A DNA stretch of 64,000 bases from positions 248,001 to 312,000 of the forward strand of contig NZ_CP139438.1 in the NCBI RefSeq assembly GCF_034258515.1, given 5' to 3'. Shown here piece after piece: positions 48,711 to 57,526 of this stretch; within the stretch, counting starts at the first letter, position 1, and every line of letters begins with the position of its first letter. The notes under the pieces are model-generated. The model saw nothing but the letters and a program-made list of their open reading frames with translations. It was not told the DNA's origin and searched no databases. This stretch comes from Pseudarthrobacter oxydans (GTDB lineage: Bacteria > Actinomycetota > Actinomycetes > Actinomycetales > Micrococcaceae). A program made the translations under genes and the position numbers.

Positions 48711-49259
48711 ATGTCCGACCAGCCCAGCCAGCGTCCCGAATCCGGGCAGCCCGAGTCCGCGGCGCCGTCGGGCTTTGAGCCGCCCCGTTTCGCCGCGCCC
48801 TCCGCCGGCGGGACACCACCGCAGCCGCAGTACGGGCAGGGCGGTTACGGGCAGGGCGCTTCCGGTCAGAACGCCTACGGCGAACCGGGGCGGTACCCGA
48901 CGCCGTACGGCCAGCAGCCGAGCCCCTATGCCCAGCAGCCGGGCCCGTACGGCCAGCCTGCCAGCCCCTATGGCCAGCCGGCGTACTACGGCATGCAGGC
49001 GGAGCCGAAAACGCTGAGCATTGCCAGCATGGTGTGCGGCATCGCCTCCGTCATCATGGGCTGGATCCTGTTGCCGCAGGTCGCCGCGATCATCACCGGA
49101 CACATGGCGCTGAAGCGGGAACCGGCGGGCAGGGGCATGTCCATCGCCGGCCTGGTCCTGGGCTACCTGTGCTTGCTGGGCTACGGCGCGCTCTGGCTGC
49201 TCGCCATCATCGGGCTCACCATAGCCGGCACCACCAGCGGTTCGGGCTACATGTACTGA
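48711..49259 (+). CDS. DUF4190-type membrane protein with low-complexity N-terminus
   Basis: In this 182-residue protein, residues 1-100 are rich in Q, G, P and Y with repeats of the type YGQ-P-SPY. The C-terminus has two membrane helices with VCGIASVIMGWILLPQVAAIITGHMALKRE and GMSIAGLVLGYL, the DUF4190 pattern. AAGGGGG precedes the ATG, and TAGGCT (48680-48685) is a likely -10. Function is unknown; such proteins are common in actinobacterial envelopes. Confidence 0.85.
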   Translation: MSDQPSQRPESGQPESAAPSGFEPPRFAAPSAGGTPPQPQYGQGGYGQGASGQNAYGEPGRYPTPYGQQPSPYAQQPGPYGQPASPYGQPAYYGMQAEPKTLSIASMVCGIASVIMGWILLPQVAAIITGHMALKREPAGRGMSIAGLVLGYLCLLGYGALWLLAIIGLTIAGTTSGSGYMY

Positions 49260-49384
49260 ACCCCAGTCATGGGCCAGGCCAACCGCCTGAACCAGCCGCT
49301 GGGGCGGTCCGGCGCTCCCGCGCCCGGGCCGCCGTCGTGCGTTTAAACCGTGCCTTTACGCCGTGCGTTCACGCCGCCGTGCGT

Positions 49385-50815
49385 TCAGCCTCGCGGAGCC
49401 TGCGTCGGCGGGATGTTGTGGTTAAGGCGGAAGATGTTGTGGGGGTCGTACCGGTCCTTCAGGGCTGACAGCCGCTGAAACTTCTCCGGTCCGTACGCCG
49501 CGCGGGCGGAATCCGGCCCCTTTAGCCCGACTTCCGCACCCAGGAAATTGACGTACTCCCCGTGCTCTGCGAAGGGCTGCATGAGCCCGTGTGCTCTGCG
49601 GGCGAACGCGGTCAGCCGCTCGTCCTCGGAGGGATCGCGCCAGAACCCGTAGACATTCAGCCAATACCGGGCAGACCGGTTCGGGAACGCCGTGGCATCG
49701 TCAGGTACCCGTCCGAACGCCCCTTCCATATGGTGGATATCGATGCCGGTGCCTTCCCACGCAAGCTCGGAGGCGAAACCCAGCAGGACATCCACCGACT
49801 CCTCATCGAGGCGGGAAAAGGAGACGTTCTTCCAGTAACCGCGCGAGCCTTTGGGAAAGACGCTGTCCATGGCGCTCTGCCAGTCCAGCCAGGAGGTGGG
49901 GCCAACTTCCTCTTCGTCGGGCGGAGCGCCGGCCCGGAGCCGGTCGACAAGGGCGAGCCCGGCCTCGTGGTCCTCCGCGACCCACGCAAACCCGATGATC
50001 ATCCACGGGTCGCTGCCCATTCCGAATTCCGCAGGGAAGACCAGGAACGAGACGATCGGGTTCATTTCATCGGGCAGGTTCCGGGTCCAGTCGGCAAAGG
50101 CAAGGAGGGCGTTCCGCCAGTGTTCCCGCCGGTAGAACAGGTTCCCGCCCAGCGGGGCCGGCGGCAGCGCGCGGGCATGGAAGGTAAAGGACGTCACCAC
50201 GCCGAAGTTTCCGCCGCCGCCGCGCAGGCCCCAGAACAGCTCCGGGTTCTCGTGGGCGGCGGCGTGCAGGTGTTCTCCGGTGGCGGTGACGATGTCCACG
50301 CATTCCAGGTTGTCCAGGCTCAGGCCGCTTGACCGCGTCAGCCAGCCCACGCCCCCGCCGAGCGTCAGTCCTGCCACGCCTGTTCCGCTGATCACTCCCA
50401 GGGGGACGGCAAGGTTGTGGGCGGCAGTTTCGCGGTCGACGTCGGCAAGGGTGGCTCCGGGTTCAACGGTCACCAGTTTGCTGCCGGCGTAGACCTGGAC
50501 GCGCTTGAGCTGGCCCAGATCCAGGACCAGCCCGCCGTCAACAGTGCCGTGTCCTGCAACATTGTGGCCGCCGCCGCGGACGGCCAACGCCAACCCCGTG
50601 CGCCGCACTGCGTCCAGAACGGCGTCAATATCCGGCATGGCCCCGGCCCGGACGACGGCTCGCGGCCGGAGATCGACCATGCCGTTCCACACCCGCCGGG
50701 CTTCTTCGTACAGGGGGTCATGGGGCTCGATCAGGGATCCGGACAGCTTCCCGCGCAGCTCGTGCAGTGCCTGCTGTACCGCCAGTTCCCTGGTGTTCTC
50801 ATGGACTGTGGACAT
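49385..50815 (-). CDS. FAD-binding oxidoreductase (berberine bridge enzyme-like)
   Basis: This 476-residue protein has a PCMH/FAD-binding domain at residues about 35-210, with LAVRGGGHNVAGHGTVDGG, where the histidine commonly carries covalent FAD, and GVAGLTLGGGVGWLTRSSGL. The C-terminal BBE segment is RYDPHNIFRLNHNIPP. No signal peptide is present. Members oxidise sugars, alcohols or natural products with O2; the substrate is unknown. It stands alone, 172 bases from the GntR gene; that gap shows nothing clear. Confidence 0.9.
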   Translation of the reverse strand: MSTVHENTRELAVQQALHELRGKLSGSLIEPHDPLYEEARRVWNGMVDLRPRAVVRAGAMPDIDAVLDAVRRTGLALAVRGGGHNVAGHGTVDGGLVLDLGQLKRVQVYAGSKLVTVEPGATLADVDRETAAHNLAVPLGVISGTGVAGLTLGGGVGWLTRSSGLSLDNLECVDIVTATGEHLHAAAHENPELFWGLRGGGGNFGVVTSFTFHARALPPAPLGGNLFYRREHWRNALLAFADWTRNLPDEMNPIVSFLVFPAEFGMGSDPWMIIGFAWVAEDHEAGLALVDRLRAGAPPDEEEVGPTSWLDWQSAMDSVFPKGSRGYWKNVSFSRLDEESVDVLLGFASELAWEGTGIDIHHMEGAFGRVPDDATAFPNRSARYWLNVYGFWRDPSEDERLTAFARRAHGLMQPFAEHGEYVNFLGAEVGLKGPDSARAAYGPEKFQRLSALKDRYDPHNIFRLNHNIPPTQAPRG

Positions 50816-50987
50816 CGTCGGTGCTCTTCCGCTTAAGGGGCTAAGCCCCCGGGGATAAGGAAGATATGGAAGGCGTCAGGCGCCTGTGATGAGGAACTGC
50901 CGGCGATTTTGAGCCGGAAGCAGGATGCGATGTCCAGAGTGTAAAACCGCCGCCCGGCGGGGTCAATAAGCGCGCGCTACCCGCGCG

Positions 50988-51686
50988 TCAGCGGAGCAGC
51001 TCCACGTCCGAGACCAGCTCGATGTGGGCAAGCATGGCTTCGGCGGCGCCTTCGGCATCCTGCCCCCTGACGGCATCGGCGATCTTGCGGTGGGAGGCGA
51101 GGGACTGCTCGGGCCGGCCCGGCTGGCCGAGGGATTCCATCCTGGTCTCCAAAATCATTTCTGCGATGAAGGCCATGAGCTGCGCCAGCACCGAGGAGTG
51201 CGCTGCCGCCGTAATCGCCTGGTGGAAGAGCTCGTCGCCGCGGGCTCCGCGGTCGCCGTCGCTGATCTCCTTCGCCATGACCTCAAGCGCCTCGTCGATG
51301 GCAGCCAGGTCTTCATCGGTACGCCGGACAGCGGCGAGGGCGGCAAGCTTCACTTCAAGGGTGCTGCGCGCCTCCACGATTTCCGGCAGCCGGCTCTGGT
51401 GCTCCCGCAGGCCCTTGATGACCGAGGCCACGCTGGGCCGCCGGGCCAGGACGGCGCCGGTACCGTGCTGCACGTCGATAACCCCGAGCACTTCAAGGGC
51501 AACGAGGGCCTGCGCGAGCGTGGCGCGCGAAACCCCCAGGCGTTCGGCAAGGTCGCGCTCGGCCGGCAGCAGGTCGCCGGGCCGCAGCTGGGCAGACTCG
51601 ATGTAGGACAGGATCTGCTCCACGAGCTGTTCGTACAGCCGGGGCCGCGTGATTCGTTCCAGTCCCAGCCGTGATGCCTTCTCCAC
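50988..51686 (-). CDS. GntR/FadR-family transcriptional regulator
   Basis: From the GTG at 51686 (GCGAGGG before it) this is 232 residues; a TTG at 51719 would add eleven. The N-terminus RITRPRLYEQLVEQILSYIESAQLRPGDLLPAERDLAERLGVSRATLAQALVALE is the GntR winged helix. The C-terminus is an all-helical FCD domain with D and H metal/ligand residues (FHQAI, SHRKIADAV). It is divergent from the MatC-like transporter, so it very probably controls that operon, as MatR does for malonate genes in rhizobia. Confidence 0.9.
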   Translation of the reverse strand: MEKASRLGLERITRPRLYEQLVEQILSYIESAQLRPGDLLPAERDLAERLGVSRATLAQALVALEVLGVIDVQHGTGAVLARRPSVASVIKGLREHQSRLPEIVEARSTLEVKLAALAAVRRTDEDLAAIDEALEVMAKEISDGDRGARGDELFHQAITAAAHSSVLAQLMAFIAEMILETRMESLGQPGRPEQSLASHRKIADAVRGQDAEGAAEAMLAHIELVSDVELLR

Positions 51687-51734
51687 AAAGCCCTCGCTAC
51701 GTCGTCGGTCCCTCCACAATACAGCCTTCTCCTA

Positions 51735-51754
51735 TTGACAGATAGACTCGGTCT
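51735..51754 (+). promoter_or_regulatory. candidate promoter and operator of the MatC-like operon
   Basis: TTGACA (51735-51740) is a good -35, but no clear -10 follows at 16-18 bases. AGAC-TCG-GTCT (51744-51754) is an inverted repeat just downstream, the size expected for a GntR operator. It lies between the regulator start and the transporter start. Confidence 0.45.
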
Positions 51755-51817
51755 CTAGGAGGCTAGTCCAGTGAGCCAGTAACTCACGTCACACTTTCGT
51801 CCAACGGAGGACCAACG

Positions 51818-53182
51818 ATGTCCGCTCCTGTTTTGTCCATCATCATCCTCGCGGCGATGTTCCTGCTCGCCACCGTCCTGCCCCTGAACATGGGCGCCCT
51901 TGCATTCGTGGGCGCCTTCCTGCTGGGTACCGTTGTGCTGGGAATGTCCACCAGCGACATCCTGGCCAACTTCCCCGGCGGCCTGTTCCTGACCATCGTC
52001 GGCGTCACGTACCTCTTCGCCATCGCCCAGAACAACGGCACCATCGACCTCCTGGTGAGGGGCGCCGTGCGCCTGGTGGGCAACCGCGTAGCACTGATTC
52101 CCTGGGTCATGTTCGCCATCACCGCCGTCATCACGGCCGTCGGCGCCCTGTCTCCGGCCGCCGTCGCCATCATTGCCCCGATCGCCCTCAGCTTCGCCGG
52201 GAAGTACAGGATCAAGCCCCTGCTCATGGGCATGATGGTGATCCACGGAGCGCAGGCAGGCGGGTTCTCGCCGATCGCCGTATACGGCGTCACGGTGAAC
52301 GGCATCCTCGCCAAAACCGACCTGGACTTCAGCCCCACCGCCTTGTTCCTGTCCAGCCTCGTCTTCAACCTCGTGATCGCCCTGGTGCTCTTTGTGGTCC
52401 TGGGCGGCCGTGCACTGCTGTCCTCCAAGGTGAGCCACTTCGTGGAGCAGGCAGCCGAAGCGCGGATGGCGGTCAGCGTCGGGGCCAAGTCCGGCGACGT
52501 CCCCTTCAAGGGCTTCGGCTCCGGCATGTACGGACCCCGGGATCCGGCAGGCGACGGCGTGGCAGCCACCAAGGAGCGCTCCGAGCGCGTCCCGCAGCTG
52601 GTGACCATCGCCGGGCTCATCGCCCTGGCCGTCATCGCCCTCGGCTTCAAGGTGGACGTCGGATTTGTCTCCATCACCATTGCCATCGTGGTGGCACTCG
52701 TCTCGCCCGCTGCCCAGAAGGGCGCCATCAACAAGATCAGCTGGTCCACCGTGCTGCTGATCTGCGGCATGCTGACGTTCGTCGGAGTGCTGGAGGAAGC
52801 CGGAACCATCGAGTTCGTCTCCAACGGCGTGGCCGGCCTGGGCATGCCGCTGCTGGCGGCCCTGCTCATTTGCTTCATCGGTGCCGTGGTCTCCGCCTTC
52901 GCATCGTCCACTGCCATCCTCGCCGCACTCATCCCGCTTGCGGTGCCGTTCCTGTCCACCGGCGAAATCGGAGCGGTCGGCGTGATCTGCGCCCTGGCAG
53001 TTGCCTCCACCATCGTGGACGTTTCGCCCTTCTCCACCAACGGTGCGCTGGTCCTGGCCAACGCGCCCGAGGGCGTGGACAAGGACCGGTTCTACAAGCA
53101 GATCCTGGGCTACAGCGGCATCGTCATCGTCGCAGGGCCCGTCCTTGCCTGGCTCGCCCTGGTGGTCCCCGGATGGCTCTAG
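51818..53182 (+). CDS. MatC-like / SLC13-type dicarboxylate transporter
   Basis: This 454-residue protein has about ten to twelve membrane helices. The N-terminal half (ATVLPLNMGALAFVGAFLLGTVV, FPGGLFLTIVGVTYLFAIAQNNGTIDLLV) matches my recollection of the MatC N-terminal family, named for the malonate carrier. AVGALSPAAVAIIAP and AFASSTAILAALIPLAVPF are the paired substrate loops of SLC13-like carriers. A hydrophilic loop of about 50 residues lies mid-protein. CoA-transferase and carboxyltransferase genes follow, so malonate or a similar short diacid is the likely substrate. Confidence 0.82.
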   Translation: MSAPVLSIIILAAMFLLATVLPLNMGALAFVGAFLLGTVVLGMSTSDILANFPGGLFLTIVGVTYLFAIAQNNGTIDLLVRGAVRLVGNRVALIPWVMFAITAVITAVGALSPAAVAIIAPIALSFAGKYRIKPLLMGMMVIHGAQAGGFSPIAVYGVTVNGILAKTDLDFSPTALFLSSLVFNLVIALVLFVVLGGRALLSSKVSHFVEQAAEARMAVSVGAKSGDVPFKGFGSGMYGPRDPAGDGVAATKERSERVPQLVTIAGLIALAVIALGFKVDVGFVSITIAIVVALVSPAAQKGAINKISWSTVLLICGMLTFVGVLEEAGTIEFVSNGVAGLGMPLLAALLICFIGAVVSAFASSTAILAALIPLAVPFLSTGEIGAVGVICALAVASTIVDVSPFSTNGALVLANAPEGVDKDRFYKQILGYSGIVIVAGPVLAWLALVVPGWL

Positions 53183-53235
53183 CCACGTAACCTCCGCACC
53201 CGCCTTTCCCGTTCCACCAGAAAAGGAACCAGCGC

Positions 53236-54447
53236 ATGAGCAGAACCGACAGTACGCAAGGACCCTTGTCCGGCCACCTCGTGGTGGACCTGAGCCGGGC
53301 CCTGGCCGGACCGCATGCCGGCATGATGATGGCGGACCTGGGCGCCCGCGTCATCAAAGTGGAGAACCCCGGCACCGGGGACGACACCCGCGGCTGGGGC
53401 CCGCCCTTCGTGGGCCCCCCTGAGGACCCCCAGTCCACCTACTTCATGTCCTGCAACCGCAACAAGGAATCCATCAGCCTGGACCTGAAGAGCGGAGATG
53501 GCCAGGCGGTGCTGCGGGGGCTGCTGGAGCGCGCCGACGTGGTGATCGAGAACTTCCGTCCCGGGGTGATGGACAGGCTGGGCTTCTCCACGGCCGCCAT
53601 GCACGAAATCAACCCGCGCCTGGTAATCCTCTCCATCACCGGGTTTGGCCACGACGGGCCGGAATCCCGGCGCAGCGGCTACGACCAGATCCTGCAGGGC
53701 GAGGCCGGGCTCATGTCCCTCACGGGGTCAGGGCCGGACGACCCCCAGCGCGTCGGGGTTCCCATTGCCGACCTGCTTTCCGGCATGAACGGGGCCTTCG
53801 GAGTGGTGGCGGCGCTGGTTGAACGGGACAGGACCGGCCGCGGGCAGGTAGTGCGGACTTCACTGCTGGCATCACTGATCGGGGTGCACGCGTTCCAGGG
53901 CACCCGCACCACGGTGGCAGGGGAAGTTCCGCAGGCGCAGGGCAACCACCATCCGTCCATTGCTCCCTATGGCCTTTTTGCCTGCCGGGACGGGAGCGTG
54001 CAGATCAGCGTCGGCAGCGAAAAACTGTGGGCCTCGTTCGCCGCGGCCTTCGGCCTGGACGCGGCGGCGCCCGGCTTTGCCAGCAACGCCGAAAGGGTGG
54101 GGAACCGCTCCGGCGTGATTGCCGCCGTCGAACGCGTCTTTGCCGGCTACGGGGCAGCAGAGCTGCTGCAGAAGCTGAACGACGCCGGGATCCCCGCAGG
54201 GAAGGTGCGCTCGCTTGACGAGGTGTATGCGTGGGAACAGGTTGCGTCCCAGGGCCTGGTAGTTGACGTCGACCACCCGCTGCTCGGCAAGGTCAGCCTG
54301 CCCGGGCCGCCGCTGAGGTTCTTTGCCGCCGGTGACGCTGCGGAAACCACCGTCACCCAACACGACGCGCCGCCCTTGCTGGACGAGGACGGGCAGGCCA
54401 TCCGCGAGTGGCTAGGCCTCGGTGCCGTAGCCGCGGGGGCGAAATAG
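53236..54447 (+). CDS. CaiB/BaiF-type (class III) CoA-transferase
   Basis: This 403-residue protein has the family pattern VVDLSRALAGPHAGMMMADLGARVIKVENPGTGDDTR, NRNKESISLDLKSGDG, VVIENFRPGVMDRLGF and SITGFGHDGPESRRSGYDQILQGEAGLMSLTG. The catalytic aspartate is in GVPIADLLSGMNG. AAAAGGAA precedes the ATG. These enzymes move CoA between acids. Placed after a diacid transporter and before a carboxyltransferase, it should activate the imported acid as a CoA ester. Confidence 0.92.
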   Translation: MSRTDSTQGPLSGHLVVDLSRALAGPHAGMMMADLGARVIKVENPGTGDDTRGWGPPFVGPPEDPQSTYFMSCNRNKESISLDLKSGDGQAVLRGLLERADVVIENFRPGVMDRLGFSTAAMHEINPRLVILSITGFGHDGPESRRSGYDQILQGEAGLMSLTGSGPDDPQRVGVPIADLLSGMNGAFGVVAALVERDRTGRGQVVRTSLLASLIGVHAFQGTRTTVAGEVPQAQGNHHPSIAPYGLFACRDGSVQISVGSEKLWASFAAAFGLDAAAPGFASNAERVGNRSGVIAAVERVFAGYGAAELLQKLNDAGIPAGKVRSLDEVYAWEQVASQGLVVDVDHPLLGKVSLPGPPLRFFAAGDAAETTVTQHDAPPLLDEDGQAIREWLGLGAVAAGAK

Positions 54448-54448
54448 C

Positions 54449-55957
54449 ATGGCGACGACGGAAAAAGTGCGGCACCTGGGCGCCGCCGAACTGTTGGACA
54501 ACGTGGTGGACCAGGGTTCCTTCGTCTCCTGGGACACGCCGGTGCAGGAGCCGCCGCTGTCCGGGGAGTACTTCCGCGACCTCGCCAAGGCAAGGGACCG
54601 GAGCGGTACGGACGAGTCCGTGATCACGGGCGCCGGGCTCATCCGGGGGCGCCGGGTGGCGGTGATCGTCAGTGAGTTTTCCTTCCTGGCGGGATCGATC
54701 GGCCACGCGGCGGCCCAGCGGATCGTGGCCGCCGTCGAGCGGGCCACGGCTGAGGGGCTGCCGCTGCTGGCCGGCCCTGCGTCCGGGGGCACCCGGATGC
54801 AGGAAGGGACACTGGCCTTCCTGTCCATGGTGAAAATTACCGGGGCCGTGCGGGCGCACCGCCAGGCCGGCCTTCCCTACCTGGTCTACCTGCGGCACCC
54901 CACCACCGGCGGCGTCATGGCCTCGTGGGGATCCCTCGGCCACATCAACGTGGCAGAGCCCGGAGCCCTCCTGGGATTCCTCGGCCCCCGGGTCTACGAG
55001 GCCCTGCACGGCGAAGCCTTCCCGGAGAACGTACAGACAGCGGAGAACCTGTTCAACAAGGGACTGATCGACGGCGTGGTGGAGCCTGCCGACCTCGCCG
55101 ACCTGGTGGCCAGGGCCCTGGACATCCTGTGCGCGAAGCGGGCCGGCGTTCCGGCGAAGCCCGCGACGCTTGGCGTCCGGCCTGCTCCCGTGGATGCGTG
55201 GACATCGATCGGCATCTCCCGGCGTCCCCGGCGTCCTGACCTTCGGCAGCTCCTGAAATACGGCGCAGTGGATGCCCTGCCCCTCAACGGAACGGGCCAG
55301 GGGGAGAAGGACCCGGGGCTGCTGCTGGCCCTGGCCCGCTTCGGCGGCCAGTCCTGCATCGTCCTGGGCCACGCCCGGCCGCTCCGCAGGGACGCTGCCG
55401 GCATGGGGCCCGGATCCCTGCGGGAAGCGCGCCGCGGCATGAAGCTGGCCGAGGAGCTGCGGCTGCCGCTGCTCACAGTCATCGATACGGCGGGTGCGGC
55501 GCTCTCGCAGGATGCGGAGGAAGGCGGGCTGGCAGGGGAGATCGCGCGCTCGCTCCACGAACTCATTGGCCTGGCCGCCCCGTCGGTCTCCGTGCTGCTC
55601 GGCCAGGGCGCCGGGGGAGGGGCGCTGGCGCTGCTGCCGGCGGACCGGACCATTGCGGCGCAGCACAGTTGGCTCTCACCGCTGCCTCCCGAGGGTGCCA
55701 GCGCCATCGTGCACCGCACAACGGCACATGCCCCCGCGATGGCCCAGGCGCAGGGCGTGAACGTCGCATCGCTGTACGCCAACGGCCTCGTGGACCACAT
55801 CGTGGATGAGCGGGACGACGCCTCCCTGGAGCCGCGCGAATTCTGCCAGCGCATGGCAAAGGCCATCGAGTATGAGCTGGGCTCGCTCGCCGGCCTTCCC
55901 GTTCCAGGCCTCGTTGCCGCGCGGTCCGCGAAGTATCGGAGCCTGGGCGCGGGGTGA
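54449..55957 (+). CDS. fused AccD-AccA carboxyltransferase (AccD3-like)
   Basis: This 502-residue protein starts one base after the CoA-transferase stop. Residues about 20-230 are AccD-like (GPASGGTRMQEGTLAFLSMVKI, TTGGVMASWGSLGHINVAEPGALLGFLGPRV, FPENVQTAENLFNKGLIDGVV). Residues about 260-480 are AccA-like (GSLREARRGMKLAEELRLPLLTVIDTAGA, EGGLAGEIARSLHEL, GQGAGGGALALLPAD). The AccD zinc finger is absent. Mycobacterial AccD3 has a similar length. No biotin protein is adjacent, so it may decarboxylate a malonyl-type CoA or use a biotin subunit coded elsewhere. Confidence 0.88.
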   Translation: MATTEKVRHLGAAELLDNVVDQGSFVSWDTPVQEPPLSGEYFRDLAKARDRSGTDESVITGAGLIRGRRVAVIVSEFSFLAGSIGHAAAQRIVAAVERATAEGLPLLAGPASGGTRMQEGTLAFLSMVKITGAVRAHRQAGLPYLVYLRHPTTGGVMASWGSLGHINVAEPGALLGFLGPRVYEALHGEAFPENVQTAENLFNKGLIDGVVEPADLADLVARALDILCAKRAGVPAKPATLGVRPAPVDAWTSIGISRRPRRPDLRQLLKYGAVDALPLNGTGQGEKDPGLLLALARFGGQSCIVLGHARPLRRDAAGMGPGSLREARRGMKLAEELRLPLLTVIDTAGAALSQDAEEGGLAGEIARSLHELIGLAAPSVSVLLGQGAGGGALALLPADRTIAAQHSWLSPLPPEGASAIVHRTTAHAPAMAQAQGVNVASLYANGLVDHIVDERDDASLEPREFCQRMAKAIEYELGSLAGLPVPGLVAARSAKYRSLGAG

Positions 55958-55974
55958 CCTGGCCCCTCCGCGCG

Positions 55975-56406
55975 CTACCTCCGCTGCTGGACCCTCGCGC
56001 GGTGGGCGTTCCTGCGCAGCTGGAGGATGCGGGCGCCGCCCGCCATCGCAACGAGGACGCCGCCGGTCACGCTGGCGATGAACAGGGCCATGCCCAGCGG
56101 GACCATTCCTTCCAGCCCGAAGTAGCGGACCACCACCTGGTCCTGGTTCTGCAGGATGAAGATGATCAGCAGGATCAGGATCACCAGGGCCGCCACCACG
56201 GCAGCCCACACCACCCCTGCGCGCGTCACCCGGGGCTGCTCCGCAGCCGCCGGGGTACGTGTTGTAGGACTGGGGGTAACGGGCGAGCCGCTGGCCGGCC
56301 GCGCATTCGGCGCAGCCGCAGTGCCGGTTCGGTCCGCCGGCGGCATTCCTTCACCACTCGGCTCCGGCTGCCCCTCAGGCCCCGGCGTGTACTGTCCAGC
56401 ACTCAT
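55975..56406 (-). CDS. LapA-like (DUF1049) membrane protein
   Basis: In this 143-residue protein, residues 1-60 are a proline/alanine-rich tail. Two membrane helices follow (VVWAAVVAALVILILLIIFIL and GMALFIASVTGGVLVAMAGG), with LQNQDQVVVRYFGLEG between, the LapA signature. A basic C-terminus ends the protein. GGAAGGGG precedes the ATG, and a GTAAGCATGCTTA palindrome lies 22 bases upstream. The function in actinobacteria is unknown. It converges with the carboxyltransferase gene. Confidence 0.85.
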   Translation of the reverse strand: MSAGQYTPGPEGQPEPSGEGMPPADRTGTAAAPNARPASGSPVTPSPTTRTPAAAEQPRVTRAGVVWAAVVAALVILILLIIFILQNQDQVVVRYFGLEGMVPLGMALFIASVTGGVLVAMAGGARILQLRRNAHRARVQQRR

Positions 56407-56766
56407 TCGTGTCCCCTTCCAAAATGCTAAGCATGCTTACAATGCCACCTTAGCGGGCGGGGTTCGGCAGGCACAACGCCAGTCCCGCTGAGCCCCGGCG
56501 CTCCATTTTCGCTCTTCGACGGCCGTCAGCTCACCCGCTTCGGCCGCCACAAGAGTCCACCGGGTAACAGTGCCGTCCGGGGCGGGCTGCGATCCGCGGG
56601 GCCAGTGCGTTGTCAATACGGCGGCGGACCCCACTTTCCCGCCGCGGTTCGGCGGCAAAGGTCGTCCGCAATGTCAGGGGTTTCGCCGGGACCGCGTCCG
56701 GAAGACAGCGGAAGGGCCCTCAGCGAAGACCCCTCCGTTGACTTTTCCACGGACTTTGCGCCAGCG
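56407..56766. other. 360-base gap
   Basis: It holds the palindromic element at 56428-56442 and, on the minus strand, a 73-codon open frame (56437-56658, TTG start) with plausible codon bias. That frame has no ribosome site and no recognisable motif, so I do not call it. Otherwise I see nothing. Confidence 0.5.
56428..56442. promoter_or_regulatory. GTAAGCATGCTTA palindromic element, copy 2
   Basis: TAAGCATGCTTA (56428-56439) is a perfect 12-base palindrome. On the minus strand, ATTGTAAGCATGCT and the later TGGAAGG are identical to the copy near 29400. It lies 22 bases before the LapA-like start, so it could be an operator or part of the promoter. Confidence 0.55.
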
Positions 56767-56979
56767 TCATACCCTCTCCCTGCGCCGTTCAGCAGAGGTG
56801 GTGCCGGGCTTCGGTGTCTTCCACCAGGCCGGGAAAGCCCAGAACGTGAAGTCCTGCGCCTTGACTGTCTTCTCCGGCGTCTCTATCGGGGTTTCCGGGG
56901 TGTCCTGCTTGGCTTCAGGCCGGCGGCGGGTTTCCTTCCTATCGCCCCACCCGAAGTCCTTGCTGGATGAATAGCACAT
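56767..56979 (-). CDS. small conserved-type hypothetical protein (MCYSSSKDFGW)
   Basis: This 70-residue protein follows a perfect ribosome site (AAGGAGGT at 56992-56985). The N-terminus MCYSSSKDFGWGDRKETRRRP is one I recall from many small actinobacterial proteins with otherwise variable tails. The middle is charged, and a W-rich patch (FTFWAFPAWW) lies near residue 48. No function is known. The strong translation signal makes it a confident gene. Confidence 0.75.
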   Translation of the reverse strand: MCYSSSKDFGWGDRKETRRRPEAKQDTPETPIETPEKTVKAQDFTFWAFPAWWKTPKPGTTSAERRRERV

Positions 56980-57065
56980 CACAGACCTCCTTACAGTGAC
57001 TGCCCTTTAATCGTCCTCCCGTTTCCGTGGGGAGTCGACACCTTTTGCGCAAAGCCTCTGCAGCG

Positions 57066-57320
57066 TCACTGTTCAGTCATGCCCGAAGGGTGGTTGTCCG
57101 CCGTGATCACGTCCTCGGCCTCCTGCGGGCGGTGGAACTCGCACGGGCCATGATGCCGGAGGGGCAGGAGGCAGGTCCGTCCAGTGGGCAGGTGGACCAT
57201 GCCGCAGCGGCCCCTCTCGGCCAGGTCCTCCCGGATGGTGGCGTTGTTCAGGTCCGGCCTGGCCGGGTTCGCTCCGTGGGGTGTTTCGCTGGCAGCGGCG
57301 CGGGAGTGTTCAGCATTCAT
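57066..57320 (-). CDS. small hypothetical protein
   Basis: From the ATG at 57320 (ACGAGGAG before it) this is 84 residues. The core (EDLAERGRCGMVHLPTGRTCLLPLRHHGPCEFH) has three cysteines and several histidines in a CG-x(n)-C-x(n)-H-x-P-C-x-x-H pattern that could bind a metal. I do not recognise a family by name. It lies between two other small or broken features. Confidence 0.65.
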   Translation of the reverse strand: MNAEHSRAAASETPHGANPARPDLNNATIREDLAERGRCGMVHLPTGRTCLLPLRHHGPCEFHRPQEAEDVITADNHPSGMTEQ

Positions 57321-57444
57321 GGTCGGCAACTCCTCGTTGAGTGATAGCCGGATAAGGGAAGCGAAAGCCGGGCGGACTCTGCCAGTCTGGTCCCGCACGG
57401 TTACGGGAGCATTAAGCGGGTGTTAGATCCAGCTCAACAAGCCC

Positions 57445-57526
57445 TCCACGCGGCTTTTAGTACCCCAACTGATTGGCCACCTGGATCCACGCGGCTTTTA
57501 GTACCCCAACTGATTGGCCACCTGGA
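57445..57526. repeat. perfect 41-base tandem duplication at the amidase 3' end
   Basis: 57445-57485 and 57486-57526 are identical and abut. The inner copy (57486-57526) contains the last codons and stop of the amidase; the outer copy repeats them after the stop. The unit is not a multiple of three, but the stop in the first-read copy protects the protein. No divergence is visible, so the event is recent or an assembly artefact. Confidence 0.92.

Noticed and set aside
56437..56658. 73-codon minus-strand gene with plausible codon bias
   Set aside because: TTG start, no ribosome site, no recognisable motif, and its end overlaps the palindromic element.
57445..57526. Attachment site of an integrated element
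   Set aside because: The two copies are adjacent with nothing between them, and no integrase or tRNA gene is near.
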